A stretch of 64,000 nt of DNA, from positions 1-64,000 of the forward strand of contig JAEZGM010000008.1 of NCBI GenBank assembly GCA_023416955.1, written 5' to 3'. Below are positions 25,601-32,012 of the stretch, piece by piece. The DNA comes from Bacillota bacterium. Its GTDB lineage: Bacteria; Bacillota; Clostridia; Oscillospirales; Acutalibacteraceae. The translations under genes were made by a program, and so were the position numbers. A model generated the notes under the pieces. It was given only the letters and a program-made list of their open reading frames with translations, was not told the origin of the DNA and ran no database searches. Every line of letters starts with the position of its first letter. Within the stretch, counting starts at the first letter, position 1.

Positions 25601-27165
25601 TGTACGACGACAGTCCGATGAAAAAGGACGAGCAAGGAAATTATTTAGGTACATTCAACGACTACACAATTCAGATCACCGGTCACGATTTTACCGCGCA
25701 GGACATCACTTTTGAAAATTCCGCCGGTTCTACGGTCGGCCAGGCGGTTGCGGTCGATGTTTATGCGGATCGTGTCAGCTTCTACAGATGCCACCTGCTT
25801 GCCTACCAGGATACACTGCTTACCAGGAACAACACGAATACATCCGGGACGGACAATGTGCCCAATCAGCCAAATGTCGGTACATACCGCTCCTATTATA
25901 AAGACTGTCTGATCGGCGGTTCGGTGGATTTCATTTTCGGTGCGGGAAAGGCATTCTTTGAAAATTGTGAGCTGCACTCCAGACTGAGCGGATATGTCAC
26001 TGCAGCCTCGACTCCTCAGGAGCAGGACTTTGGCTATGTGTTCAAAAACTGCAAATTGACAGCCGAGTCGCTGCTGAATCAGAAAAAATCCGTTATGCTG
26101 GGCAGACCGTGGCGTCCGTATTCGTCGGTTGCCTATATTGGCTGCAGCATGTGGGACCATATCGGCGATGCGGGTTGGAATAACTGGGGTAACGCGGCAA
26201 ATGAACAAACAGCACGTTACTCGGAATACAATAGTACGAATCTGTCCGGTAACAAATTAAATATTTCGAAAAGAGTTTCATGGGCAAAGCAGCTCACGGA
26301 TGAGCAGGCCCAGATTTACACGATAGCAAATGTATTGTCAGTGAATGATCAGTGGAATCCCACTACGATTTCAAGCGGTGTAGAGCGCAAGAAGCTCTAT
26401 GACGTTTATCAGCAGGCACAGGAAATTGTAAATGCCGGTCAGCAGAAATATACTGACCAGAGCTGGGCTGACTTACTCGCTGCAATGCAAAATGCCTTGG
26501 CTGTGATCAACAATTCTGACTCAACACAGCAGGATGCACAGGTTCAGCAGACCGCATTGATCAACGCGATGAAAGGGCTGACGGTAAAGGAAAACGGGAA
26601 CGGCTCCAATCCTGGCTCAAATTCAGGTTCCAAGCCGCACTCGGATTCCAAACCTTCACAGCCAACAACCTTTAAAAGTGACACAACCGGCAACTTTAAG
26701 GTGAAGAGCGCCTATCAGTTTAAAATTACGAGCACAGACGGAAAAGCACCCGTGTTTGTGATTGGCACATCAGGTGTTTTCACTGTGGAACTGGTCAATG
26801 TGATCGGCCATGATTATTATTATAAAATCGTAGCGATTGGCTCGGAAGGTTCTGAAGCAGGAGTGTATGTGAACGGTGTAAAGCTTCTTGTCGCTTCAGT
26901 GGCGGAGAAAACACCGAACTTTAAGTGTGACACAACTGCTCCGTTCAGGGTAAAAGCGGGTTTGGACTATACATTTAAAGTCACAGCCGAATCAAAGCCC
27001 ACGTTTGTAGCCGGAACGTCGTCGGCGTTTAGGGTGGTTTTTGTGAAATCGGTTGGAAAAGATCATTTCTTTAAGGTTACGGCAGTAGGGCAACCCGGTA
27101 CTGCTTCGGGATTTTATATTAATTCCCAAAAGAATCCCGTGACAATCGCAACTGTCTTAAGGTAA
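19630..27165 (+). CDS. Giant secreted pectinase: two GH28 polygalacturonase domains plus CE8 pectin methylesterase
   Basis: About 2,511 residues. Signal peptide 1-31 ends at NAFAA. Then FN3 (37-152); GH28 (155-590) with NGDGTG, DTGDD, GRGHG and RCK; two FN3 (600-782); GH28 (786-1200) with NGDGFDP, TTGDD, AGHGG and RVK; two lectin-like sandwich modules beginning EDFES and ENFES (1229-1670); a BIG2 Ig-like domain; two Ig-like modules (1774-1922); CE8 (1926-2240) with YQDTLL, VDFIFG and LGRPWRP; a FIVAR-like helical segment; a Ser/Pro linker; and two copies of an unnamed 75-80-residue module. All catalytic signatures of both GH28 and the CE8 domains are visible. It should de-esterify and hydrolyse homogalacturonan outside the cell. 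The ATG at 19630 follows GGAGAG and starts a normal signal peptide; one at 19615 is possible. There is no LPXTG motif or dockerin. Confidence 0.93.
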   Translation: MYQFFKKQKWFVWLLSVMICITSLPINAFAAELPESIQPPANAKALPLSCDDSSVSLVWEKPEKYDNIINYNIYENGKKIGDANSGESVSKPYFTNFYNDLSNADAVKISVHSYNVKNLTPDTSYLFTVRSVDTNGVESVDSAQISVHTSAKTSVANILASGAVGDGTTVNTKAIQSAIDACPAGGTVLVPAGTFKTGSIYLKNNMTLDVEGTLLGSDNADDYPYADPTKVSKAAALINTADAESQNIRIVGNGIIDGNGWKENTAANDPNGFFVSAESSSKTVAQNGILAAAQFNKAKNSYGFSDDDAYKTRSNLVEMRNITNLYIGNGITLKNPAQHTETNNACNNVVLNGAKLETYNCNNGDGTGLANGKGLIVVNCVLDTGDDNIAFNAGKGADDAKNDSTSDIWIFNNYFGRGHGAVVCGSYTAAWIENILAEDNVLNGTGTGLRCKTSAGTGGGARNIVFRDTAMKNLTDNGGQTFIFTSQYNGGDVDNPAPEIPVFKDITVKNCSVNGAGSNAIVVQGLDGAPHTNINFENITFKGTQPAILDYMSNSTFKNVIFDSAIKNPWQITHSTQLQFSGNTTMTDVSRNANKIPAWDETGKLKVTGISSAFATISWSTNKASDDTGITQYVVYNGDNAIANVQPNFSTYTVSGLTPNTQYHFRVEAMDATGAVSTTGPKADVTTTALPTEKLYPPTQLRETPASVTDNSVVLAWEKPMEYSKVKSYTVYNGSEEVGSTNKTYFKVSGLSADEDYTFTVRANDTDGYQSAESEPAAVHTMTPGKIINVKDYGAVGDGVTKDTAAIQKAIDACPKNGTVLLPEGAYLSGALYLHDDMTFSVSQGAQLKPSTDLNDYPFTSARHDIEDIYDPSLPNMGNPAFASLINAGTMDHTKPTTTHNIKITGPGTIGDEENGLKLREAYDAFCADTVNNKASHYGGGSLISLKNCDNVYMDGIHIRNGMMWTIVPVYSNDITAYGLDIDTTVHNGDGFDPNSASNVYILGTSFTTGDDCSAVKSGKDAEGRQIGIPSQFIYYRGDVFNAGHGGITLGSEMSGGVSDVFAEDCTIVPVDVASGAVNPGIRVKVSPSRGGYIKNLQVRDSIINKISVITNYDKQSGPTEGVPLPVISDFQFTNITAPNATTNTGNILDLNGASFGTSTSYLHDLQFTDCAFYQANLNSCENVYFNNCTFQKGISKTNSVNIQELDKLNPGNGNSGGEGTGDASAKTEEEDFESAQVGSVLPDGWTAINSPASGDIQIKEEDGNKYLSLNDTAAGKLTVDKAFDTQKGDITTKFRFRFPTLPSDASNSVLKIMDSGKKTVAQFPFKVSGGKGTLMMEVYNSDHSAKITEPVISDVQANVWYTLTIVTHTDAKTIEVYNQDTKVSFTNTALSNFYDQDQSGATGVATFEVYAPDKNVNSVAIDVDDFFSGVIYPGVNENFESCEAGTKLVMPDSNGNGEIMIHNAGGGEWKLTSEAVVGADAQIKQESSGNKYLSLTDKDDGVTKDSNGNVKGNEKVDCFFDALTGDVVTQFDFRISTIADEAKNTVFILKDGATSDKGKVIAQFPLQSNGELDMEQIASDGTKPLTKVMSGIKANQWNTIKIVAHTGSKTVDVYSGSNTASVVSGKPYYDVQNGSTAQAVTVLEVYTPGGNKKPVVLDIDNFSASAGFVAPPTAVSGVEVTAAGGDSTITEKGGQLQLHASVLPSSAGDKSVTWSVLNSDYTESDIATIDDEGLLTALKNGKCLVAATSNSDDSIKGIIPVKITGQEAVEGYSEVKLTTIPGKAPALPSFVYQQNDDGSVIPVSVTWASMSAEQYAKSGSTFTVDGRIDGNSDTVTAEISVESAKISSLRPAVVKTTAGKLEMPAAVTALYSDGTSKQLPVEWASVASSAYSKTDVKGFKVQGTVKGSSLKAIAYVSVLPVVVDGITPILVAQDGTGDYSTVAAALKSIPENNTKREIIFVKDGIYYEKLKVVSPFITLAGQSADGTRIVYDDSPMKKDEQGNYLGTFNDYTIQITGHDFTAQDITFENSAGSTVGQAVAVDVYADRVSFYRCHLLAYQDTLLTRNNTNTSGTDNVPNQPNVGTYRSYYKDCLIGGSVDFIFGAGKAFFENCELHSRLSGYVTAASTPQEQDFGYVFKNCKLTAESLLNQKKSVMLGRPWRPYSSVAYIGCSMWDHIGDAGWNNWGNAANEQTARYSEYNSTNLSGNKLNISKRVSWAKQLTDEQAQIYTIANVLSVNDQWNPTTISSGVERKKLYDVYQQAQEIVNAGQQKYTDQSWADLLAAMQNALAVINNSDSTQQDAQVQQTALINAMKGLTVKENGNGSNPGSNSGSKPHSDSKPSQPTTFKSDTTGNFKVKSAYQFKITSTDGKAPVFVIGTSGVFTVELVNVIGHDYYYKIVAIGSEGSEAGVYVNGVKLLVASVAEKTPNFKCDTTAPFRVKAGLDYTFKVTAESKPTFVAGTSSAFRVVFVKSVGKDHFFKVTAVGQPGTASGFYINSQKNPVTIATVLR

Positions 27166-27210
27166 AAAATCAGCTAAAGATCCTCTCAATTACAGTAAAG
27201 GCTGAAATTA

Positions 27211-27253
27211 CAAGGGCTTCCAACTGCGGCAGATACGCAATTGGAAGCCCTTG
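27211..27253. terminator. Stem-loop between the pectinase and a convergent small gene
   Basis: An 18-bp stem with one wobble, CAAGGGCTTCCAACTGCG/CGCAATTGGAAGCCCTTG, lies between two converging genes. The hairpin is strong, but neither side has a full U-tract, so its strength as a terminator is uncertain. The AAGGGCTTCC arm resembles the uxa terminator at 5017-5052. Confidence 0.6.
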
Positions 27254-27281
27254 GTTGATATGCGCAGACTAAACAGCCGGA

Positions 27282-27497
27282 TTATTTACGCGCCCGGTCT
27301 GACTGTAGCCTTAAATTGGCGGCAATTCCGTTCAAAACCTCCATTTTCTCCTGATCGTTCAATCCGAGCTCATTCATGGTGCGCTCCACATAACGAAGGT
27401 GTAATCCGGTGAGCTGTTCGGGGAAATCCGAATTCCTGTGTGTGTCCGATTCACAGAGAATGATGCCCTTGATTTTGCTTTGTTTCAAACAAATCAT
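27282..27497 (-). CDS. Small protein of unknown function
   Basis: A 71-residue frame with no family recognised. It has no membrane segment; the C-terminal half (LHLRYVERTMNELGLNDQEK, then MEVLNGIAANLRLQ) looks like two amphipathic helices. GGGAG is directly next to the ATG but nine bases before an in-frame TTG at 27488, so a 68-residue product from that TTG is more likely. It stands alone, facing the pectinase and divergent from the ModE-like gene. Being a real gene is supported by position and ribosome binding site only. Confidence 0.5.
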   Translation of the reverse strand: MICLKQSKIKGIILCESDTHRNSDFPEQLTGLHLRYVERTMNELGLNDQEKMEVLNGIAANLRLQSDRARK

Positions 27498-27684
27498 CTC
27501 CCATTCGTCTGTATAAGGGATATGGGAAGATAAACTTGTCTTATGTCTGTGATTGCGGTAATTAACCGAATTATATAAAGTTAATTTCCGTTAAAACTAT
27601 GGTATTATATTAGAAACGATACTTCGGCACAAGCTGCGGCGAATGGAATATGCAGCGGCCTGGTTGCCGAGAGGAAGCAAAGGA

Positions 27685-28080
27685 ATGACAGCCGTGCCCG
27701 AACGGAAAGAAAATACTGTACCGCAAGCCGGTAAAACCTGCCCGCTGCACTTCTCCATGCAGCTGCGCCTCAGCAAGGAGCTGACTTTCTTCGGCCCCGG
27801 CGTTGCGCAGCTGCTGACGCTGGTGGAAGAAACCGGTTCCCTGAATTCGGCGGCGGGGAGAATGGGTATGGCGTACAGCAAAGCGTGGAAGATTATTAAA
27901 AAGGCCGAGCAGCAGTTGGGCTTTCCGCTGTTAACGCGTACGATCGGCGGGAAAAGCGGAGGGGGTTCGTCGCTTACCGAAGAGTGCAAAAGTTTTTTGG
28001 AACGTTATCTTACGCTGCAGAAAGCGGCCAACGAAGTGACGGACGGGCTCTTCCGCGAACTGTTTTCAACATATTTTTGA
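27685..28080 (+). CDS. ModE-like winged-helix regulator (LysR-type N-terminal HTH, no molybdate-binding domains)
   Basis: A 131-residue DNA-binding protein matching the N-terminal domain of ModE: LRLSKELTFFGPGVAQLLTL, the HTH GSLNSAAGRMGMAYSKAWKI, and the wing TRTIGGKSGGGSSLTEECKSF. The C-terminal MOP-type domains of full ModE are missing, as in many stand-alone members near molybdoenzyme genes. The ATG at 27685 has GAGG ten bases upstream; the open frame extends to an ATG at 27643 that lacks one. It precedes the XdhC-type chaperone by 27 bases and faces the Mo-related importer, so it probably regulates molybdenum uptake or molybdoenzymes. Confidence 0.82.
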   Translation: MTAVPERKENTVPQAGKTCPLHFSMQLRLSKELTFFGPGVAQLLTLVEETGSLNSAAGRMGMAYSKAWKIIKKAEQQLGFPLLTRTIGGKSGGGSSLTEECKSFLERYLTLQKAANEVTDGLFRELFSTYF

Positions 28081-28107
28081 TTGGCTGTTGATAAAGGAGA
28101 ATTATTT

Positions 28108-29136
28108 ATGAATGAACTGTACGAAAATCTGGCCGCTTCCCTGCGCAGGGGGGAAAGTGCGGAGCTTGTTGTGATTGTGGAAAGCTCCGGCTCCACGCCG
28201 CGCGGAAGCGGTGCCGTAATGCTCTGCTTTGAAAACAGCCCGTCTCAGGGTACCATCGGCGGAGGAAATCTGGAGTACCAGGCGCAGCGCATTGCTGCAC
28301 AGGCGCTACGCGAAAAGAAATCATTCCTGCAGCTTTTCAGGCTTCATCCCAATGAAATTGCCGACTTGGGCATGGTTTGCGGCGGTGACACACTCGTGAT
28401 GTTCCATCATTTTGACGCGCATGACCCGGAAATTCTGGCTCTGTGGGATCAGGTAGATGCCGTCGGAAAAAATCAGGTCAGAGCGTGGATTGTGACGGAA
28501 ATTTCGGAGGACAGCACGTTCCGCACGGCGGTTTGCCGCTCACTGTCTGAAATATCGGCACAGTTTTCAGGCCTTTCCGGCGACGATATGCGCGAGCTCG
28601 GCAGGGAAAAATCCGTATTTTACCGGAAGGGTTCAAAGCAATACTATTCGGAACCGCTGACGCCGCCCGCGTGCGTCTATCTGTTTGGGGGCGGGCACAT
28701 CAGCTATTGGCTTGCGCCCCTGCTGGATACCGTCGGATTCCGGACTGTGGTCTATGACGACCGCCCGGAATTTGCGAACAAAGACCGTTTCCCCACGGCT
28801 TCGCGTGTGGTTATCGCCGATTTTGACGCGGTGGAAGAAAATCTGAACATTATGCCCCATGATTATATTGTCATCATGACGAACGGGCACAAGCATGATT
28901 ATTCCGTGCTTGCGCAGACGCTTCGCCTTCATCCGTTTTACATCGGTATGATCGGCAGCCGCCAGAAAATCGGGGTTACCTACCAGAAAATGATGCAGAT
29001 TGACGGTTATACCAATGACGAGCTGCAAAAGGTGCACGCGCCGATCGGGCTGGGAATCGGTTCGGAAACGCCGGAGGAAATCGCGGTCAGTATCACGGCG
29101 CAGCTGATTCAGATCAGAGCAGGGAAAAGGGAATAA
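28108..29136 (+). CDS. XdhC/CoxF-family molybdenum cofactor insertion protein
   Basis: A 342-residue chaperone that binds and sulfurates Mo cofactor and inserts it into xanthine dehydrogenase-type enzymes (R. capsulatus XdhC, B. subtilis PucA family). The N-terminal XdhC_CoxI domain shows VVIVESSGSTPRGSGAVM, GTIGGGNLEYQAQ and the cysteine segment LGMVCGGD; the C-terminal Rossmann part shows CVYLFGGGHISYWLAPLLD and YIGMIGSRQK. ATG at 28108 follows AAAGGAG. It is co-oriented with the ModE-like gene. Client enzymes are the Mo hydroxylases at 44.9-47.7 and 53.6-57.1 kb. Confidence 0.92.
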   Translation: MNELYENLAASLRRGESAELVVIVESSGSTPRGSGAVMLCFENSPSQGTIGGGNLEYQAQRIAAQALREKKSFLQLFRLHPNEIADLGMVCGGDTLVMFHHFDAHDPEILALWDQVDAVGKNQVRAWIVTEISEDSTFRTAVCRSLSEISAQFSGLSGDDMRELGREKSVFYRKGSKQYYSEPLTPPACVYLFGGGHISYWLAPLLDTVGFRTVVYDDRPEFANKDRFPTASRVVIADFDAVEENLNIMPHDYIVIMTNGHKHDYSVLAQTLRLHPFYIGMIGSRQKIGVTYQKMMQIDGYTNDELQKVHAPIGLGIGSETPEEIAVSITAQLIQIRAGKRE

Positions 29137-29150
29137 AAAATACAAAATAT

Positions 29151-29195
29151 AAAAAGGGAACCGTAGACGGCTGCGCCGCTCGCGGTTCCCTTTTT
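29151..29195. terminator. Bidirectional terminator
   Basis: A 13-bp stem AAAAAGGGAACCG/CGGTTCCCTTTTT between the converging chaperone and importer lipoprotein genes. U-runs appear on both strands (TTTTTGCTTA on plus, TTTTTATATT on minus), so it can stop transcription from both sides. Confidence 0.9.
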
Positions 29196-29197
29196 GC

Positions 29198-30334
29198 TTA
29201 TTTTTCGGTGGAATTCTTCATCAGCGCCTTTGCGCCGTCATCGCTCAGACTGTAGTGGTAAAAGAGCTGATAAAAATCTTTCGCTTCTTTCACCATATCG
29301 TATTTGTAAACATCGGGGTAAAGCAGATTCCCAAGCCATTTCACACCGAGCAGGCGGTTGATTGACGGCGGCCTGCCCATCCAGTTGTACGGCCCGATGG
29401 GAACTTCGTACACACGGCTGCTCTTGACCGCGGCAAAGTCTTTCCACAGCTTGTTGGAGCCAATAGATCCGTAGGCGCTGCCCGGGTCGAAAATAATCGC
29501 GTCAGGCGCCCATTTCATGACCTGCTCCATGGAAACATTGTTTCCGCCGGAGCCCTGCGTGTTGGGAATATCGGCAACATTCACCGCGCCGATCAGGTCA
29601 ATTACGTCTGCGTGAATGGAACCTTTCGGATTGGTCTGCAGGCCGTCCTTTCCCAAACCGTAATAGACCTTAACGCGCTTGTCCTGCGGAATCGAAGCGC
29701 TTTTCTGCTTCGCATCGTCCAGCGTGAATTTGCAGTAATCGGAAAGCTTCTGCGCCTGATCTTTTTCATTCAGAATGTCGCCCAGCGTCAGGTAAGCCTG
29801 AGAGATACTGCCAAGCGTTGCTTCCACAAAAACGACCGGAATTCCGGTTTGCTTCTGCACGCCGTCCATATCCTCTTTTTCCGTGCCTTTTTTCTCGCCG
29901 ATATCAATAATGATCTGCGGGTGTGCCGCCGCGAGCGCTTCAATATTAAGGCTTACGTTTTTTCCGTAAAACTGGCCGAAAACGGGAAGACTCCAGTATT
30001 TCTGGTCAACGTACTTTTTGGCGTCGTCGCTGAATTTTCCGGAAAGCCCCACCAGTTTGTCGGGGCAGAGGGAATACAGGAATACCTGTGCCAGAGCGCC
30101 GGAGGGCGCGATTTTGGTGATGTTTTTGGAAATTTCAACCGTCCTTCCGGCGGAATCCGTAAAGCTGACGGTTTCAGATTCTGAGGAAGCAGGCTGAGAG
30201 GAGGATGCCACGGTAGACGAAGCCACGGCAAGCGAAGCCGCGGAAGAAGCCGCCTGCCCGCCGGAACAGCCGGCAAAGCTTGTGACTGCCAATGCCGCTG
30301 TGAGCAGCAGGGCGGTCAGCCTTTTTTTCAACAT
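29198..30334 (-). CDS. FecB/TroA-type ABC substrate-binding lipoprotein (probable molybdate/tungstate or metal receptor)
   Basis: 378-residue lipoprotein; Cys23 in SFAGC is the lipidation site, followed by a Ser/Ala-rich linker and a periplasmic-binding-protein type 3 fold (DSAGRTVEISKNITKIAPSG, HPQIIIDIGEKKG, WAPDAIIFDPGS). This fold is used for siderophores, cobalamin, haem and, in MolA, for molybdate and tungstate. The ATG at 30334 has AAGGAG eight bases upstream. It is the last gene of the importer cluster, separated from the DUF364 gene by a palindromic element. Molybdenum is inferred from the ModE-like gene, Mo hydroxylases and MocA around it. Confidence 0.8.
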   Translation of the reverse strand: MLKKRLTALLLTAALAVTSFAGCSGGQAASSAASLAVASSTVASSSQPASSESETVSFTDSAGRTVEISKNITKIAPSGALAQVFLYSLCPDKLVGLSGKFSDDAKKYVDQKYWSLPVFGQFYGKNVSLNIEALAAAHPQIIIDIGEKKGTEKEDMDGVQKQTGIPVVFVEATLGSISQAYLTLGDILNEKDQAQKLSDYCKFTLDDAKQKSASIPQDKRVKVYYGLGKDGLQTNPKGSIHADVIDLIGAVNVADIPNTQGSGGNNVSMEQVMKWAPDAIIFDPGSAYGSIGSNKLWKDFAAVKSSRVYEVPIGPYNWMGRPPSINRLLGVKWLGNLLYPDVYKYDMVKEAKDFYQLFYHYSLSDDGAKALMKNSTEK

Positions 30335-30356
30335 ATTCATTTCTCCTTCTTTTATT

Positions 30357-30487
30357 AAAGTCAATTACGGTTCAACAGAAAACAAGATTGGCTTTAACCA
30401 GTTTGAATTTGAGTGGTGTTCTTTCGTCTTTAGGAGGTTTTACCCACAAATTCAAACCATCGGCTTTAGACGATGGTAATTGACTTT
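30357..30487. repeat. Nested-palindrome element, possible IS200/IS605-derived or MITE-like insertion
   Basis: Outer 12-bp perfect inverted repeats AAAGTCAATTAC (30357-30368) and GTAATTGACTTT (30476-30487) enclose a second pair GTTTGAATTTG (30401-30411)/CAAATTCAAAC (30447-30457) and a small hairpin CCATCG/CGATGG (30457-30462/30471-30476). Total length is 131 bases with no coding capacity of its own. The right end lies inside the 3' end of the DUF364 gene. Nested subterminal hairpins of this kind resemble ends of IS200/IS605-type elements, but no transposase or second copy is in the window. Confidence 0.55.
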
Positions 30488-31231
30488 TTTATTGATAAGG
30501 CGGACTATTTTGCCCGCCCTAAAAATCGGGGAGACGCCGCCGCCCACGACCTGTGCGCAAAGAGCGGCGTCGGTGACGATGAAACCGGATAAATCCTCCA
30601 CGCCGTACCGGAACAGAACAGGTGACATGGGCACGCTTGGGCCGACCATGATCACCCTTGCGTTTTTGCTGAGCTCCAGCAGGTGCGGCAGCGTTTTGTT
30701 GACCAGCGTGCAGCCGGTAATAAAGACGAAGTCTTGCTCCGGCAGAAGGTATTCACAGGCCGAGTCCGGGTAATCGCCCTCCAGCGGGCTGCGTTCCAGT
30801 ACCGACAGATTGCAGTATGGGGCGACAATGCGTTCCAGTTTTGGGAAGTGCCCGACCACACAAACGTTTTTTCCTTGAAATTCATCCTGCAAGGCCTCAA
30901 AGGGATCCTGCTTCTTCCGGTCCTCCGGCTCTTCCTGCAGAATAATGCCATGCTCCGCCGCTTTTTCCGGCGAATTGTAGTAAGTGTTGATTGCTGCGAG
31001 CCCCACGCCCGCTTCAATCAGATTCCACGATTTGGCACCCTGCGCCAGTTCCCGCAAAGGCACGCCGACGAAGTCGCTTCGCAGCGGCGGCCGGCTGTCA
31101 CACTTCATTGTCATTGCCACGCCCGCGTGGGCGCCGGAGCGCACCATTGTCCACGAGCTGCCGCAGATTACTTCATCCGCCGCGGGGCCGCCCGGTATTC
31201 CTGATATTAATTCGTCATACAGTTCCCACAA
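30452..31231 (-). CDS. DUF364/DUF4213 protein (putative heavy-metal chelatase family)
   Basis: A 259-residue cytoplasmic protein of a family commonly encoded beside FecCD-type metal importers. The N-terminal DUF4213 part (LYDELISGIPGGPAADEV, CGSSWTMVRS) is followed by the DUF364 Rossmann-like part (FQGKNVCVVGHFPKLERI, LLPEQDFVFITGCTLVNKT, VIMVGPSVPMSPVLF). Function is not established. The TTG at 31231 is chosen: AGGAGG lies eight bases upstream inside the preceding ATPase gene, overlapping it by 17 bases. The last 11 residues, KVNYHRLKPMV, are encoded by the palindromic element at 30357-30487. Confidence 0.78.
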   Translation of the reverse strand: MWELYDELISGIPGGPAADEVICGSSWTMVRSGAHAGVAMTMKCDSRPPLRSDFVGVPLRELAQGAKSWNLIEAGVGLAAINTYYNSPEKAAEHGIILQEEPEDRKKQDPFEALQDEFQGKNVCVVGHFPKLERIVAPYCNLSVLERSPLEGDYPDSACEYLLPEQDFVFITGCTLVNKTLPHLLELSKNARVIMVGPSVPMSPVLFRYGVEDLSGFIVTDAALCAQVVGGGVSPIFRAGKIVRLINKKVNYHRLKPMV

Positions 31232-32012
31232 ATGAATCCCCTCCTGTTCGATTCGGCACGCATACGCGCACACCGCCGCTCAGCTCGTAAAGGCTGACGT
31301 GTATGCCGTATATTTGGAACAGCATTTCCTCACTGAGAATGTCCGCCGGCTTTCCAATCTCCACAGCGGAGCCGCTCAGCAGCACCAGAACCTGATCCGC
31401 ATATAAAAACGCGTGCTCCGGGTTATGAGTGGACTGAATCACGGTATACCCGGATTGAACCAGCTTGCGGATTTCCTCCATCACGCGGATTTGATTGCCG
31501 TAATCCAGACTGGCGGTCGGCTCGTCCATGACCAGAATTTTTGCCTGCTGCGCAATTGCCCGCGCAATCAGCGTCAGCTGTGCTTCGCCGCCGCTGACCT
31601 GTGTAAACGGCCGCCGCGCAAGGTGAGAAATGCCCAGGCGCTCCAACGCTTCTGTCGCCAGTTCATTCTGCTCACTGCCCGGCAAAGCATGGGGCCCTAG
31701 AGCGGCGGTGGTGCCCATCAGCACCATATCATGCACTGTGTAGGGAAAAACAGCGGCATGCGACTGCGGAACATACGCGATTTTCCTGGCGAGCAGCTCG
31801 GGCTTCACGTCTTTACTGTCCAAAGAATCAATCTGAATGCTGCCGGTGTAATCGCGCAGCAGCCCCAGAATGCAGCGGAACAGCGTGCTTTTTCCCACGC
31901 CGTTCGGGCCGAGCACACACAGGAGCGTACCGGAGGGGGCGGAAAAGCTCACATGACTGAGCACGCAATGCTGCCCGTAGCGGAAGCTGACGTCCCGTAC
32001 TTCAAGGCTCAT
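31215..32012 (-). CDS. FecE/FepC-type ABC transporter ATP-binding protein
   Basis: 265-residue ATPase of the iron/cobalamin/molybdate importer class. Walker A GPNGVGKST (about residues 34-42), Q-loop YVPQSHAA, signature VSGGEAQ, Walker B ILVMDEPTASLD and the switch His in QSTHNPEH are all present. The ATG at 32012 overlaps the permease stop (ATGA) and follows AAAGGAGGGG; an upstream in-frame extension to 32258 lies inside the permease gene and is not real. It energises the FecCD permease encoded just upstream. Confidence 0.93.
   Translation of the reverse strand: MSLEVRDVSFRYGQHCVLSHVSFSAPSGTLLCVLGPNGVGKSTLFRCILGLLRDYTGSIQIDSLDSKDVKPELLARKIAYVPQSHAAVFPYTVHDMVLMGTTAALGPHALPGSEQNELATEALERLGISHLARRPFTQVSGGEAQLTLIARAIAQQAKILVMDEPTASLDYGNQIRVMEEIRKLVQSGYTVIQSTHNPEHAFLYADQVLVLLSGSAVEIGKPADILSEEMLFQIYGIHVSLYELSGGVRVCVPNRTGGDSFVGTV

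Noticed and set aside
5017..27253. Matching AAGGGCTTCC stems at 5017 and 27211 as boundary repeats of the pectin island
   Set aside because: Only ten bases per arm are shared, loops differ, and both are explained as ends of transcription units. The coincidence with the island borders is noted but too weak to call a repeat.
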